This document shows positions 19,914-31,888 of a stretch of DNA of 64,000 nt, piece by piece; the stretch's first letter is position 1, and each line of letters opens with the position of its first letter. The stretch lies in NCBI RefSeq assembly GCF_001641265.1, contig NW_020167534.1:1-64000 (forward strand), written 5' to 3'. This DNA is from Pseudogymnoascus destructans. Taxonomy: Eukaryota > Ascomycota > Leotiomycetes > Thelebolales > Thelebolaceae. The position numbers and the translations under genes were made by a program. The notes under the pieces were generated by a model, which worked only from the letters and a program-made list of their open reading frames with translations, was not told the DNA's origin and did no database searches.

Positions 19914-20200
19914 TAGCCATTCTATGGCAAGTTTGTCGTTGATATATCCAGTCCCTAAAAGTAGAATTCTCTCTGTCCTATGAAGATTCTCATGATACCA
20001 ATTCTCCATATAAGTCTTTCCTTGAATAATAAGAACAGGTGGGATTGCATCTCCACTTGTAGAAACAGCTTTAACAACTGTAATTGAGATTCGGTTTTTA
20101 GGACTTGGTGTGTATAGCTCATGAACTCCAATTAGAACTAAAACTTGCTCTCTACCTAGAATCCCAATTCGAAATCCAGTCTTGGCTATATGACCAACAC
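19914..20200 (-). pseudogene. pogo-type DDE transposase fragment
   Basis: The minus strand encodes TGFRIGILGREQVLVLIG, SPKNRISITVVKAVSTSGDA, IPPVLIIQGKTYMENWY and NDKLAIEWL. This is the central DDE_1 catalytic region of a pogo/Tan1-like transposase. The upstream HTH and the first catalytic Asp are missing, and the 3' side is cut by the LTR. It is a different pogo lineage from the one at 49706-50589. Confidence 0.75.
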
Positions 20201-20726
20201 ACACGAAGAACTACCACATCAGACAAAATGAAGGTGATCGATGCACACCCAGAGAATGGGTGCGCCACGCCATAGAGGACAACTGATTCACCCACCCACG
20301 CGCTCAGCCAGAAGCTAGTCCGGTTTATGAAGGACGGAGTTCTCACCTTCATATTTCCCACCATTGCAAAGGGGCCGCTCAGATTGCACAGTACTTGTGA
20401 TGATTTGGAGCCTCTGACTTGGAGTGCTTTGGATCTACTAACAGCAATCTACTATTAGTGGGAGATTGGATTGATCGGAGGATCTAGCGGGACTACACAC
20501 AGAATCAAGTGAGAGCACACCCCATAACGCGAGGGTGGGTGGAGACGGAGCGTAATGATACTGTGCAGCTGAACCATGGTACGTACGCAGATGCTCAGCC
20601 GGAAGGGTGGGGGAGTATCCCCACCTCTCGCCTCGCCATGCCACTGTCATCGGACGGTGTTTGTCGATGGGGTTGGGTTTAAATGTAGTAGATTCATCAT
20701 ATCTCATGGATGTGAGGGCGGATGGG
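20201..20726. other. no gene recognised, edge of transposon island
   Basis: About 525 bases downstream of RPAP1 with only short frames. No repeat of the named families was seen here. Confidence 0.4.
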
Positions 20727-22286
20727 TTAGATGGCGCCCATTACCTTTCCGCCGCCTAGGCGCCAGAGCCAGACGGCTTCGGTGGCGTAGGCTTTCACAC
20801 TCCTATGCTTCTCTCCTCCCCCTCCCTCTCCCTCCCCAGCCATCCCCACCAACCCCCCCACCACCCCCCCTTCCTCCACACACCTCCACAACCCCATCGT
20901 AACCTCGCTTCCCGCGCCCCACTCCCCTTTCCCAAGCCTATACAGTATCCGTCCCATCACCATCGCCGCTAGCCCCCGCTGCTGGGGTACGGAACTGCGG
21001 AGTAAGCCGGAGAGTTCGGAGATCGTATACCCACCAGCCTCTGGAGCGTCTGCGTGGTGGTGTAACCCCCTATCTCCTGGCATCGCGCGGGATATCCTGG
21101 GTGGTAGCAACTGTCCCCTGAAATCAAACCGTAAACTTGAAGCAGGGATGGAAGTCTGGGAGGGGTGGTAGGTGGACTCCAAATCGGCCGGGGAGCCGGG
21201 GGTGGGTAAAGGGGCGAGCCATGCTAGAGATGCTGAGGAGGAGGGAAGGGAGGGGAAGTAGGCGGTGTGGAGGTCTTGGAGGAAGTTTGGGGATGAGGGG
21301 TCGAGATCGGGGAGGGTTGGGGGGCGGGGGAAGTGGAGGGTGTTTTCGATGGGTTCTGTTGAGTCGGTGGTTGTGCCTGTGGTATCTGCGGTGGTGTCGG
21401 TGGGTTGGTCGGAGGTGGTGGTGGTAGTGGAAGGGTGCCTATGTCCTCGTGGTTTACACTCCGACCCGGGCTGCAACCCGGGCATCTCCTTGGGTTCCGC
21501 CTCGTCGTTTTCGAGCCAGTGAACTGCTCTTGTGGGTTCCACCCTCCTCCCCTTCGGTTTGGCAATCCTCGTGGCTGTCGCTCTCTCCTTCCTTTCCTCC
21601 TCCGCCCCCGCTGCCGCAGGGGACGCATCATCTTCCGTAACTTCGACCACAGGCGGCTCGGGCGTCTCAACCCATGTATCCCCCCTCCCATCATCCATAT
21701 TGGCCCTCTTCAGATAATCCTCCAACCCCACCTCCTTCTTCGCATCAACCCTGCTCCCACCCTTCGCACCCCCCCCCGTCAAATCGCCTTTCATGTTGTG
21801 AACCAGCGCCGCATCCGATACGGGTGCCGCCTTCTTCTTCTCGGCGCGGGACATGAGCATACGGACTAGGTTCGGGTCGAGCGCGGACAGCAACTCGTTG
21901 CGCTCCTGTTCAATGTCCTCGGGCGACATGGCAGCGATCCTTTTCTGGTTTTCCAAATCGATGTGCGTCCTCTCGTCCACGTCCTTGTCAAACACGCCCT
22001 CTCCAACCCTCCCCGTCCCCATTGCACCTCCATTCCGTGGCGGCGCTTGTGGTGTCAGCGCGGCCGCACGCCCTCTCGCAGTGTTCAGCCTACTCGCCCT
22101 CTTCCTATGCTCCGGGAAGCCCGTCGGCGTCTGCTTCAACACGGGCGCCGTGGGTGGTCTCGGGGCCGAGGGCGTGCGCTCGATGATATCTCGTATGAAG
22201 GGATCTGGAGTGGCGGAGGGTTGTGTGGTGGGGGGGTCTTCGTCGTCGGAGAGGTCGAGGATGAAGCGGTCGGTGCGGCGGGACAT
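20727..22286 (-). CDS. RBA50: RNA polymerase II-associated protein 1 (RPAP1/Rba50)
   Basis: A single-exon gene of 519 residues. The start is taken at ATG 22286 (MSRRTDRFILDLSDDED), because the longer frame upstream translates the CACGCGACACG repeats. The RPAP1_N region lies at about 109-152 (HIDLENQKRIAAMSPEDIEQ, then LLSALDPNLVRMLMSRAEKK) and the RPAP1_C region at about 385-456 (LRFDFRGQLLPPRISR, HHHADAPEAGGYTISEL, GRILYRLGKGEWG). Members of this family bind Pol II and help assemble or import it in the cytoplasm. The length is close to yeast Rba50. A Thr-rich low-complexity stretch sits at about residues 285-310. It faces HPC2 across a repeat-rich 1.6-kb region. Confidence 0.92.
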   Translation of the reverse strand: MSRRTDRFILDLSDDEDPPTTQPSATPDPFIRDIIERTPSAPRPPTAPVLKQTPTGFPEHRKRASRLNTARGRAAALTPQAPPRNGGAMGTGRVGEGVFDKDVDERTHIDLENQKRIAAMSPEDIEQERNELLSALDPNLVRMLMSRAEKKKAAPVSDAALVHNMKGDLTGGGAKGGSRVDAKKEVGLEDYLKRANMDDGRGDTWVETPEPPVVEVTEDDASPAAAGAEEERKERATATRIAKPKGRRVEPTRAVHWLENDEAEPKEMPGLQPGSECKPRGHRHPSTTTTTSDQPTDTTADTTGTTTDSTEPIENTLHFPRPPTLPDLDPSSPNFLQDLHTAYFPSLPSSSASLAWLAPLPTPGSPADLESTYHPSQTSIPASSLRFDFRGQLLPPRISRAMPGDRGLHHHADAPEAGGYTISELSGLLRSSVPQQRGLAAMVMGRILYRLGKGEWGAGSEVTMGLWRCVEEGGVVGGLVGMAGEGEGGGGEKHRSVKAYATEAVWLWRLGGGKVMGAI

Positions 22287-23924
22287 TGTTGTGGGGAGTG
22301 TATTGGGACGTTGTAGATGTGAAGAAGGCAGAGCGGTGGGAGGAAAGGGAAACGACGTAGTCAGCCACACACGCGACACGCCACACGCGACACGCCACAC
22401 GCCACAGCACGGGATTTTTAAAGTTGTAAGACGTGCGTGGTGGCCAGGCTCCCGTTTCGACTAACGGAGATGGGTTAGAGGCGGAGGGAGGATCCGAGGG
22501 CTTGGGATGGACATTCGCATTAATCCATTCGATTAGTGGATATATCACGTGCGACGAGCACTCATCATCAGCATGATCATCATCATCAGCATCATCACCA
22601 TCATCATCATCATCATCATCATCAGCATCATCAGCATCATCACCATCACCATCACCATCACCATCATCATCACCATCACCATCACCATCACCATCACCAT
22701 CATCATCACCATCACCATCACCATCACCATCACCAGCCAGCCATATCACCAACTGTACTTCTTTTCTCCTCCTACTCCTCCTACTCCTCCCCCTCCTCTT
22801 CCCTCTCCCTCCCCTCCTCCCCCCTCCTCTTCCCTCTCCCTCTCCCTCCCCTCCCTCCTCCTCCTCCTCCCTCCTCCTCCTCCTCCCATCCAACCTAAAC
22901 CCTTCTTGGTCATTTGTCCATTCTTCTTCGTCTACCACTCTACCCTCTCTACCCATCTCCACCTCTCTACCCATCTCCACTCCACCTCTCTACCCATCTC
23001 CACTCCCACCTCTCTTACCATTCCACCTCTCTACCACTCCACCTCTCTACCACTCCACGTCTCTACCATCCCCTTCTTCCCCCATCCTTCTCCCCATCCT
23101 TCTCCCCATCCTTCTCCCCTCTCCCACCTCTAATTAATCCCCTTCTCCCCCCTCGTCTCCCTCTTGTCTGTTTCAATCAATTCCTTTACCCATTCCCGCC
23201 TTCCCTCCCCCCAATTCCCTCCCCCCAATTCCCTCCCCCCAATTCCCTCCCCCCAATTCCCTCCCCCCAATTCATTCCCACTCCCGCCTTCCCTCCCCCC
23301 AATTCATTCCCACTCCCGCCTTCCCTCCCCCCAATTCATTCCCCCAATTCATTCATCCACTTCCCATCCACTTCCCATCCACTTCCCATCCACTTCCCAT
23401 CCACTTCCCATCCACTTCCCATCCACTTCCCATCCACTTCCCTCCATAATCCATAAACCCTCCCCCCCCAACAACCGCATCAACTCCCTCCCTTCTTCCA
23501 ACCCTCACCACAACTCTCCACCTTCATCCTCTTTTCCACCCCCAACCCCTCCCATCACCACCGCCTCATTCCATCAAAAAGTCCTTCATAATCCATCCAA
23601 CACCCCCTTAAACCACCGTCCTTCAATCCCTTCAAGACGCCTCCATCCACTCATCCATCTAGACGACCCGATTACCCACCCACGCCCACCATATCTCGGC
23701 TTCGTCGCCGTTTCCCCAAAGCCTCGTCGCGGAGTTGAAGCTATTCATACATTTCGCCACACCCCAACAAACACATTGAACACATCGAACACATCTAACA
23801 CAACAAACACATTCATTTCTTTCCCCTTTCCGCCTGCGCCCGTCTTTACAATTCAACGTCTTTCGTTTCTTCAAGTTCGTTATTTTGTCCCCACGGTATC
23901 CCATCTCCCCCAGACCGACCCAAA
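22287..23924. repeat. micro- and minisatellite block between RPAP1 and HPC2
   Basis: Successive simple repeats on the + strand: CAT/CACCAT units at 22565-22733; pyrimidine-rich CTCCT runs at about 22755-22900; CTCTACCCATCTCCAC units at about 22935-23030; CCATCCTTCTCCC at about 23080-23130; AATTCCCTCCCCCC at about 23210-23275 passing into a longer AATTCATTCCCACTCCCGCC unit to 23350; and eight copies of the 11-mer ACTTCCCATCC at about 23358-23440. The + strand is almost all pyrimidine. A CACGTG lies at 22546-22551. Long open frames here (His, Pro or Asp runs) are repeat translation, not genes. Confidence 0.85.
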
Positions 23925-24402
23925 ATGTCTGGTGTTGATGGTCCCGCCAACAACGGACCATCTCGTTACAGCTCGTCCCCCGAACTGTCGAGTCCGCCGT
24001 GCTCGCCCTCCGACCCCGGCTCACCTGCCGCTCGCCAACTACTGAGGGATCAACGCGATGCTCAGGATTCCACCATCGTCGGTTCTGCTGGTGTTGTCGA
24101 CGAACGCCGTAAGTCACTTTTTCGCTTTTGTCGCATTACAATGCAAAACAATTTCAATTTACAATACGCTACAATGGTACAAGGTACAAAGAAAATAGCT
24201 AATTAATCTCCCACCCTACAGCATCACTACCTTCCGCTCCACCTGCCAGGAAGAAGCCAGGTCGCAAGCCAAAGCTTCCCGTCGTCGCCGATGGGGCCTC
24301 GGCAACTAGCACCGACACCAAACCCAAGCGCACGCGCAAGCCGCGAGAGGCCAAAGACCCCAACGCTGCACCCGTCCCGCGCAAGAAGAGAGTAACTGCC
24401 GG

Positions 24403-24438
<36 letters not shown>

Positions 24439-26065
24439 ACATGATGCCGATGAGGATAATAACACCACCACCACCGCAGCCAAACCAGCACACGCTGCGA
24501 CACGACAGTCCAGGCTGACCGACATGAACATGCGACCGGCCAACGAGCCGGGGTACAGCATCCTAAACGAGCCGTTCCAGCCGCAGCCGCACCAACAGCA
24601 GCAGTACAACGCCGCCGCCGCCGCCGCCTCCGCCGCCGCACCAGGACCCCAAAACGGCAAGTTTGAGGATATTCAAAAGGCCACGCCCGTCTCGTTCTTC
24701 AACGCCGCGCCACCACCACAACCTCAGCCGACGCAACCACCACAACACTCGCAGCCCGTTCGGTCAAGCGGTCAGAACTACGACCCGATCCGCTCAAACT
24801 ACGACCCGGTGCGCGAGAACGTGCCAAGCCACCCATACCACGCCCAGGTGTCGCCCAAGCCCGCGCCGTCGAACCGCGCCAGCGCATCGCCATCGATTGC
24901 GAGTCTCGTGGACCCACCACACCAGTCCTCGACCTCGCCCTCCATGGCTGCGCAATCTTTCTTCCAGCATCAGATGAAGATGCACACCTCCGTCCCTCCG
25001 TCGCCGACGTCCATCCGCGTCGTCCCTTCACCAACCTTGAACGCTTCTACGGGCCCTTCGCCATCGTCTGGTGTGCAATCCGCCACCCGCTCCCGTCAGG
25101 AGGAGGCGAAACCATACGTCCGCGCCCCTGCGCCACCGCTATCATTCGCCGCAAACCCGGCGCAGATCACATCAATCTCCAAACCCCCTGCGTCGACCTC
25201 CACCGCCGCCGCCGCCGCTGCGCACCCCAAAGCTTCCAAACCCATCGACGCCACCCCTCCCCCCCTCCCGGGACAAGGCAACGGCTTCTTCAACGCCCCC
25301 AAAGACGGGACGGAGTCAAGGGCTCCGACGATCGTGCTGCACATCCCGCTGAATGGGGGGTCGAATAGGTATATCAATTTCACGCGTCTCGCGGAGGAGC
25401 GGTACGGGTGGGACGCCATGCACCCCCGCTTAGCGGCGCAGCGCGAGCGTCTTGCTCGTGTCGCGGCCGCGGGCGCGGCGCTGGAGAAGAGTGGGCATAA
25501 GGAGAGTGGTGATGAGATGTCCCTCGATATTTCCGATGCCGAAGGCGACAACTCTAACGTTGAGATGGGGGGGGTGAGCGATGGGCGCACCGGCACCGAC
25601 GCTGGGAAGAAGGTTGTCAAGAAACGCAGGATGAAGGAGGATGATTATGATAAGGAGGATGATTTCGTGGATGATTCGGATTTGTTGTGGGAGGAGCAGG
25701 CGGCGGCGAGTGTGGATGGGTTTTTTGTGTACTCTGGCCCTCTTGTCCCCGAAGGCGAAAAGCCCGCCCTCGAGCGTGGCGAAGGCGGTAAACGCGCTCG
25801 CGGCTCGCGTGGACGTGGTGGCGCGAGGGTGGCTTCTGGGACACGTGGTGGACATGCTGCTGCGGCTGCGGGGGCGAGGGAAGGAGGGAAGGAGGGGAAG
25901 GAGACGAGGGGGGGGGGGGCGACGAGGAAACCGAGGGTTACGAAGGCGGATCGGGCGAGGAGGGATGCGGAGAAGGTTGAAAGGGAGAGGATGGGGGTGT
26001 TGGCTGCGAGGGGGGGTATGCCGGTGGGGGGGGGCATCATTTGGGGGGACTCCTATGATTTTTGA
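23925..26065 (+). CDS. HPC2: HPC2-like subunit of the HIR histone chaperone complex
   Basis: Exons are 23925..24108 and 24222..26065 (intron of 113 nt, GTAAGT..CTACAG), giving 675 residues. The N-terminal half is low complexity with a basic patch (RKKPGRKPKLP), a Thr run encoded by ACG repeats (24401-24439), and Gln/Ala/Pro tracts. The HPC2/ubinuclein (HUN) region is at about 443-573: RYINFTRLAEERYGWDAMHP, DDYDKEDDFVDDSDLLWEE and DGFFVYSGPLVPEGE, the diagnostic acidic-aromatic block. The C-terminus is basic and Gly/Arg rich. The HIR complex deposits H3-H4 outside S phase and represses histone genes. The ATG lies about 25 bp after a pyrimidine-rich leader. Confidence 0.93.
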
Positions 26066-29000
26066 GACGGGGGCTGCGTAAGGGGTGTGGGGATGTGTGT
26101 TTTAGAGGGTGTTTTCTTTTGTTGCTGAAGGGGGCTTGGGGAACGGTGAGGTGGGATATGGGGTGCGAGGTGTCGGAGTATTTGCCCTTCCTCTTTATTT
26201 CTTCGTTGTTTGTTTTTTTTCTCGATGGGCGATGGGCGATGCGGGGTGCTGTGGGCTCGCTTTTTAAACTTCAACTTCACTAGAAGAGGGGAGGATACGA
26301 TAGATATGGGGATTGGGGTGGGGATGGAGAGAAAGATGGCCAGCTGGGGAGATTAACCCGCTGGCTGTAGCTGTGTATATTAGCTAGCTGGATGGGGGGT
26401 AAAACTGTACATACATACATGCCATACGATAATAGACACGATGACTGTCCAACTCACCCCCTCTCACACCTGCTCCCTCTGCTTCCTCCTTGCTAACCCA
26501 TCCCCATCACTCAAGAAACCACAAACCCGAAAACAGCGAGAGTGGCATCTAACCACCCAATCCCACCCCCCGGGGGGAAGGGGGGAGTTATACAGGGCCG
26601 GGGGGGCTCACGGTCAAGGGATTCTATGGTATGGTACAGTCCAAGAGTTAGGGTTGCAAATAGGGAGGTGGTATGTCTGCGTCGAGTCTCGTGAGAGGGG
26701 AGGGGGGTATCAGTCCTCACCTCACACTCCGTAAACATAACCTCTTATATTTTCCGTTGGCGACATAAAATAACAATGTCGTCATGCGCGATGACCCCAC
26801 CGCATACATACCATCAAACAGATGGGGCTATTTCCAAGCTTCTTCTCATTAGGCGGGGAGTGTGTGCGTATCTGCACCGCACGCCATGCACCCCCATGCC
26901 TTTGAACACATGAAGCGAACAAGGGAGTACATTTTGAGAGCCCCAACGAACAGCACGAAGCACCTGCATGGCATATGAGTACCAAGAGGAGGCTTCTTTT
27001 TGGGGGGGGAGAAACACGGGTTCTTTCGGACTTTCTCAATTCGTGGACTCGTGGCGGGTAGAGGGGGGTGGTGAGAGGATGATATAGCGACGAAAAGCGC
27101 GGTGGTGGCGAGACCAGCAGCAGCAGCAGCAGCACGCACTAGCAGTCCAGAATGGAATCCAAAACCCAACCCTATCCAAAACCAAGGACACACCGCCGCC
27201 CCAAGAAAAGAAACTCCCCGCGATATAGTCCGGATTGAGGTGATGGTACGGGAGGGGGTGTGGATGACTTGGGGTCAACCGCGTTTTTATACAGGGTGGG
27301 GGAGAAGGGGTTGTGGGTTTGCGGGCGAAGGGGAGCAGGGGGTAGGTGGTATACACTAACACCCGCTTCTGCTGCGTAGATCCCGAGGAGCCACGGGGAT
27401 GTTACATACATCTCCTGGCCTCCCTCGCTGCAAACGGGTATATCAACACCCCCTCCGCCGCCCCTCCCCCCATCTTCTCGGAAAAGCAAAACACACTCCA
27501 TAGCGGCAAAGGCGCCCGTGGCGCTGTCGGGGAGCGGGGAGGCGAGCGGCTGCGTGGGAGGGTTGGGGGATGGATGTCGGCGTAGGTGGTGGTGGTGGCG
27601 GTGGTGGAGAAGCTACTGGGAGGATGGGTGAGGTGACAACAGCGCAGCGCGGTGACGAGGTGTGCGAGATGCGAACGGAAGATAATGTTACATCAACTTC
27701 CGCTCCCGCTCCAAAATTAAAACGGCAGCTCTAGCGAGACTTGGGGTTTTGTATTTCGAGTTCTTCTTGTCTGTGGCCTGAGATCCGGTTAACCTTTGTC
27801 AACCACTCTTGGTTAGGATTGGATGGGGGGGTATGGGGTAGCCGTCTGGGAGAGGGTGGGGAGGAAAATGGGGGGTGGGATTTGGAGATGGGGAGTACAG
27901 TATGTCCCCGGAGTCTAGTGGGGATATGATCTCCTCGCCTCCTTACCCTAACTAAAGTATATTGCGAGTAGTATCTGCGCGAGGGGGTTGTGGGTGAATG
28001 GCTGGGGATGGGTTGTAGATACCAGCAGTGAGAAAGAGAAGCGGTGGTGGGAGGGTGCGATGACAGTAGCACAGCGCGGTTCAAGATGAGGTCGAAGTGA
28101 GGGAGTGGCTGGGGCGATGGGGTTATTTGATATGCTTTGTTGAGACTTCTTCGATGACCGCATTTTTTTTTCGGTGGTCAATGAGTTGTTAATGGCTGTT
28201 TGATCTTCATCAACGGGAAGTTTATATATAGAGTTAGAGGGGATTGTGGATTACCAGTTAGGGCGGGGATGGTTTAATATTCAGTCAGATCTAATGCAAC
28301 GAAGTTAATTCTCAGGAGTCTCCTCACCTCTTTTACATCTAATAGCGTATGATATAAACCCTACCCCGCCCCCCCCCCCATCTGCCAACTTCTGAGTTGC
28401 CGCTAACACACACTTAAACACGATCCATGAGGCGCTGTCTAGTGGGGAGGGGTGAACGGTAATTGCGTGGGAGGGGTTGTAACTTCTTTACTGTTCGTTT
28501 CGGAGTTGTCGATGGCGGGTTGATCTTCGAGTCAACTGCGGTTTTATATATAGAGTGAGGGGGGATTACGGGTTACCAGTTGAGGTGGGGATGGTATATA
28601 ACCCCCACCCCCTTCACTCCCCCCTGTCTCAGCAAATGCAAGGAGACATATACAACTCCACATATTGCCGCGGTGTCTGTGGGGGGAGTTGTGGACTGGA
28701 TGGGTTTGGATGGGGCGGATGGGGGACGGTGGTAGGAGTAGGCGGCGGCGGTGATGGGAGCAAGATGCTGACGAGATTTCAGAGACGGTGAGAGGACGGA
28801 CGGTGGTGACAGCGGCAGCATCCCATTGCTTTGGTGCATCGAGATCTGCCAACGCCTTCGCATTCTCATCCCGCAGCGCCCCCGTCACCGCATCAAGATC
28901 CGCTGCCGTCTTCTCTTTCTCGCCCCGCAACTCCTCAATCACCCCCTCTGACTCGGGTTAACCTGCTATGACAACTCATCTCTCCCTTATGCCACGGACT

Positions 29001-30280
29001 TCAGCCATTAACCTGCCTCTAGAGACCATCGCGCTCGTCCTTTTTAGCATTAATATCGACGTTGAATCACTTCTTTTCAAGGTCATGTCAAGAAATATAG
29101 CCTCCAAACTCCATTATGCACGGCGACATATCGATATTATGAGCCTCTGTCTGTTCTTTGCAACTATTTGCCGACGCGTTCAAATTCTACAATTTCAAGC
29201 AGTATCAACTCATTAAAATGACGAACTCCGTACAGAAATACACCCCCCCCCGGCGCCCCTCGCTCGCTCACCTACCCACTATATAACCCACCCTTCCCTC
29301 CAAGCATAAGTGTCCTGCTCCTCGAACCCCTTGGCGTGGCTGCCCTTTCGCTCGAAGAACTCACATTGTATGTGTCCGGGCGACCTGTCACTATGATCCG
29401 GGCTTCCCTCCGCATTGAGCGCGGGGGTTGTGTGTGGGGTAGGTGGATGAGCGGTGGTGGGGTTAGGCGGTGGTGACGGGGTGATGGTGACAAGGTGACG
29501 GTGATAGCAGCGTGGCAGCAACAGCGGCGCTCGCAGCGGGGGGGTTGGAGATCCAGGATTATAGGTGGGTGGTATGGCACTGGAGGCTAGGACATGATTC
29601 GGCGTTAGCATGTCGGTATTCTGATACGAACTTGGTCCTATAGTTCACAAATTAGGGTGTGTTTTACATTCACATCTTCGAGTCAGATCCTTGGAGTGGG
29701 TGATAGAGAAGCTATCTTGAAAGTAGAAGGGGACGGATGAGAATGCCTCCGTATAAATTTACACACATAGTCACTGACAATTATTCCGATCACCTCCTTT
29801 CCACCCTCCGATTCTCTGATAAGTCAAACGTGCATCTTCACAGTTCAAACAGTTGGCAGGGTATTTTAATGGGAAGGGCATCAAAAAGATGCTGGTCTGC
29901 AAAGAGGACGTAGACCTAACTCTGCGACTTCTCCTTAATTATGCATTTGAGCCCGGGCGGTGACAGCAGCGCGGTGGCGGCAAAGATGAGACGACGACAG
30001 GGGCCAGTGGTAGCGGGGGGTATAACGGTAGTGAGAAGTCTACAGTACCGCTCTACACCACCAGCACAAACCATCCAGTCCAGTTGGTGATGTCTATTTG
30101 GCGAAATCCACGCCTGGGAGGTTTCCGTCCTACTTTGGCGCAATCCATGGAGGGAAATGACGGCTCAAACATCACTATAACGTGGTATGGAAGGAAGGAA
30201 ATGCCTCTGTATTTCTCGCTGATATACATACAAATATCCACTATCCACCCCTCTCCCCCCAACCTCAATTCCCCTCCCCC
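26066..30280. other. 4.2 kb without a convincing gene
   Basis: G-rich and low-complexity stretches alternate. A 95-bp unit (TTTATATATAGAG, GGGGATTG/ACGGGTTACCAGTT, GGGGATGGT) occurs at about 28186-28280 and 28506-28600. Degenerate G-rich blocks around ACAGCAGCGCGGTG recur near 27640, 28070, 29500 and 29965. A CAG run is at 27117-27138. Minus-strand frames at 28942-28544 (IEELRGEKEKTAADLDAVTG) and 27193-26849 (a hydrophobic helix) look protein-like but have no supporting exons. Probably intergenic or a decayed gene field. Confidence 0.55.
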
Positions 30281-31888
30281 TCACCACTCCCCCTCACCAC
30301 TCCCCTTGTACCCCCATCCCTCATACCAAACCCCCATATTCCCCGCCACCACAAGATCCAACATCTTAATCCCCTCTCCAAACACAATCAGCTTCCCCAA
30401 CTTCGCCCTACCCCCCGCCCTCCCACCGCCCGCCTTCTCCCTCCCCAGAGACAGATCTGCTCCACTGTCCCTATCTCCCCCATCCTCGTCTCCCATCCAC
30501 GAACTCTCGTGAGCCAGACAATTCGACGGCGCGTGTAGTGGTGATGACGGTGCGGATTTCGGTCGAGTGCGTGACGCTGGTCGTGGTAGCGCCCCAGGTA
30601 GCGTTCCGGGGATCCTCCTTCCCATTTCCCCATGCCTGTCACCATGTCTATGTTTTGGCCTCGCAAGCCCAAATAGCGAGGTGGCAGGCGTGTTATACCG
30701 CAATTCACTAACCACCACACCCTCCACCGTCGGCTCGCCCTCCGCGTCTACGGCGGGGAGTTCGTGTGTGCACCTCAGCGCGCGACCTGATGGCGCGGTG
30801 GCGAAGATGCAGGTTGTTGACCAGGGGGAAGGGAAGGTGTAGGCTTGTGGTTCTTTGGGGTGTGGTAACGGGGTCTGGTCGGAGGAGTGGGTGGAGAAGG
30901 CGGAATGGCCTCGCCGGTGCCCACGACGTCGTACAGCCGTCACGGGTTTATCTGTGTTGATCTCCCGTCTGAATTCCCCGGGGGGGTTGCTGAAGGTGGT
31001 GTACCCCGGTGTAATGAGGGTGACTACCACCGAAGGGGTTGAGCGGGGAGATATCAGGAGGGAGCCGATGGTCCACTGTGCGCCGGTGGGGGGGTCGCGC
31101 CGGATGAGGCTTATGGTGTACGGCTCCGTTGCCTTGGGGTGCGTGGGTGAGTGGTTGATGGGTGAAGGTGGGTTGGTGGGGAAGAGGGTGTCTGCCCGGC
31201 CGCGAGCTTGGAATGTAGCTGCTGCTGTTGGCGTGGTTGCTTCTTGGTACGGCCGCGGCGGGAGGAGAGGCGCATTCTCCTCCCCCTCCGTGGCTGGGAC
31301 GGTGGCTGGAGTGGCTAGCGCGAGAGGTCGTGGACCGAGAGGGCGGCGGGGCGGTGCCAATGGTGGGGGTTTGAGTGGGAGGGCGGATATCGGGTCGTTG
31401 AGTGGGCGGCGAGCTGGTTTGGGAGGGGGCGAGGAGGGCCGTGGCGGCTCGAGGGGGGTGACAGTTGGGATGGCAGCATGGGGTGGAGGTCGCGCTGCAA
31501 GATCGGTGGTGATGGGTGCGGAAGACGTGGGAAGGGGTTTCCGCGCGATATGCGGCGTAGGGGGGTGCACAGGGTGAGTGGAGAGGTCGACGACCAGGGC
31601 CGCGTCAGAGGGGACGTTGCGGTGGAGGTAGTACAGGCAGGAAGCGACGTCGAGCTCCTTGAGGTTCTTGAGGTCCGGTTTGAGGGGCGTGAGAATGACA
31701 TCTAAGAGGGTGTTAGTAGGGGTTTATTGAAGAAGGGTAAGGGGGGTACCTTGACTGCCAGGGACACGTGTTATGTATAAGACCAGAGGGTCACGTTTTG
31801 GCTCTGAGGGGTTTCGGGGGTAGCGGGGTGGGTTGGAGGCGATTTGGAGGAGAGAGGAGAGAGACTGTGCCTCTACGGGCGAGTGCAT
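30281..31888 (-). CDS. conserved fungal protein of unknown function
   Basis: Exons are 31888..31750 and 31701..30281 (intron of 48 nt, GTACCC..CTAACACCCTCTTAG), giving 519 residues. The spliced N-terminus reads VLYITRVPGSQ, then DVILTPLKPDLKN and ASCLYYLHRNVPSDAALVV. From memory, ascomycete hypothetical proteins share this pattern (VLYIxRVPGSxDVxLTPLKP, SLYYLHV). Later comes a Pro-rich segment of about 100 residues, then YTISLIRRDPPTGAQWTIGS with SVVVTLITPGYTTFS, and near the C-terminus a hydrophobic stretch LIVFGEGIKMLDLVVAGNMG. The frame upstream of 31570 has no ATG, so exon 1 supplies the start. I do not assign a function. Confidence 0.75.

Noticed and set aside
22536..22898. Long frames of His, Asp, Ile/Thr or Met/Val repeats in the satellite block
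   Set aside because: All are translations of the CAT/CACCAT microsatellite and differ only by frame.
26849..27193. Minus-strand frame with a hydrophobic helix and an Ala run
   Set aside because: The Ala run comes from a CAG microsatellite and the rest matches no family; no splice partner found.
27731..28084. Minus-strand frame ending EWLTKVNRISGHRQEELEIQ
   Set aside because: The ending is protein-like, but the first two thirds are Pro/Ser filler and no ATG context or homologue is known to me.
28544..28942. Minus-strand frame beginning IEELRGEKEKTAADLDAVTG
   Set aside because: Looks like coiled coil for about 45 codons, then turns into low-complexity sequence; no flanking exon or start context. 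Possibly a gene scrap, kept only as a note.
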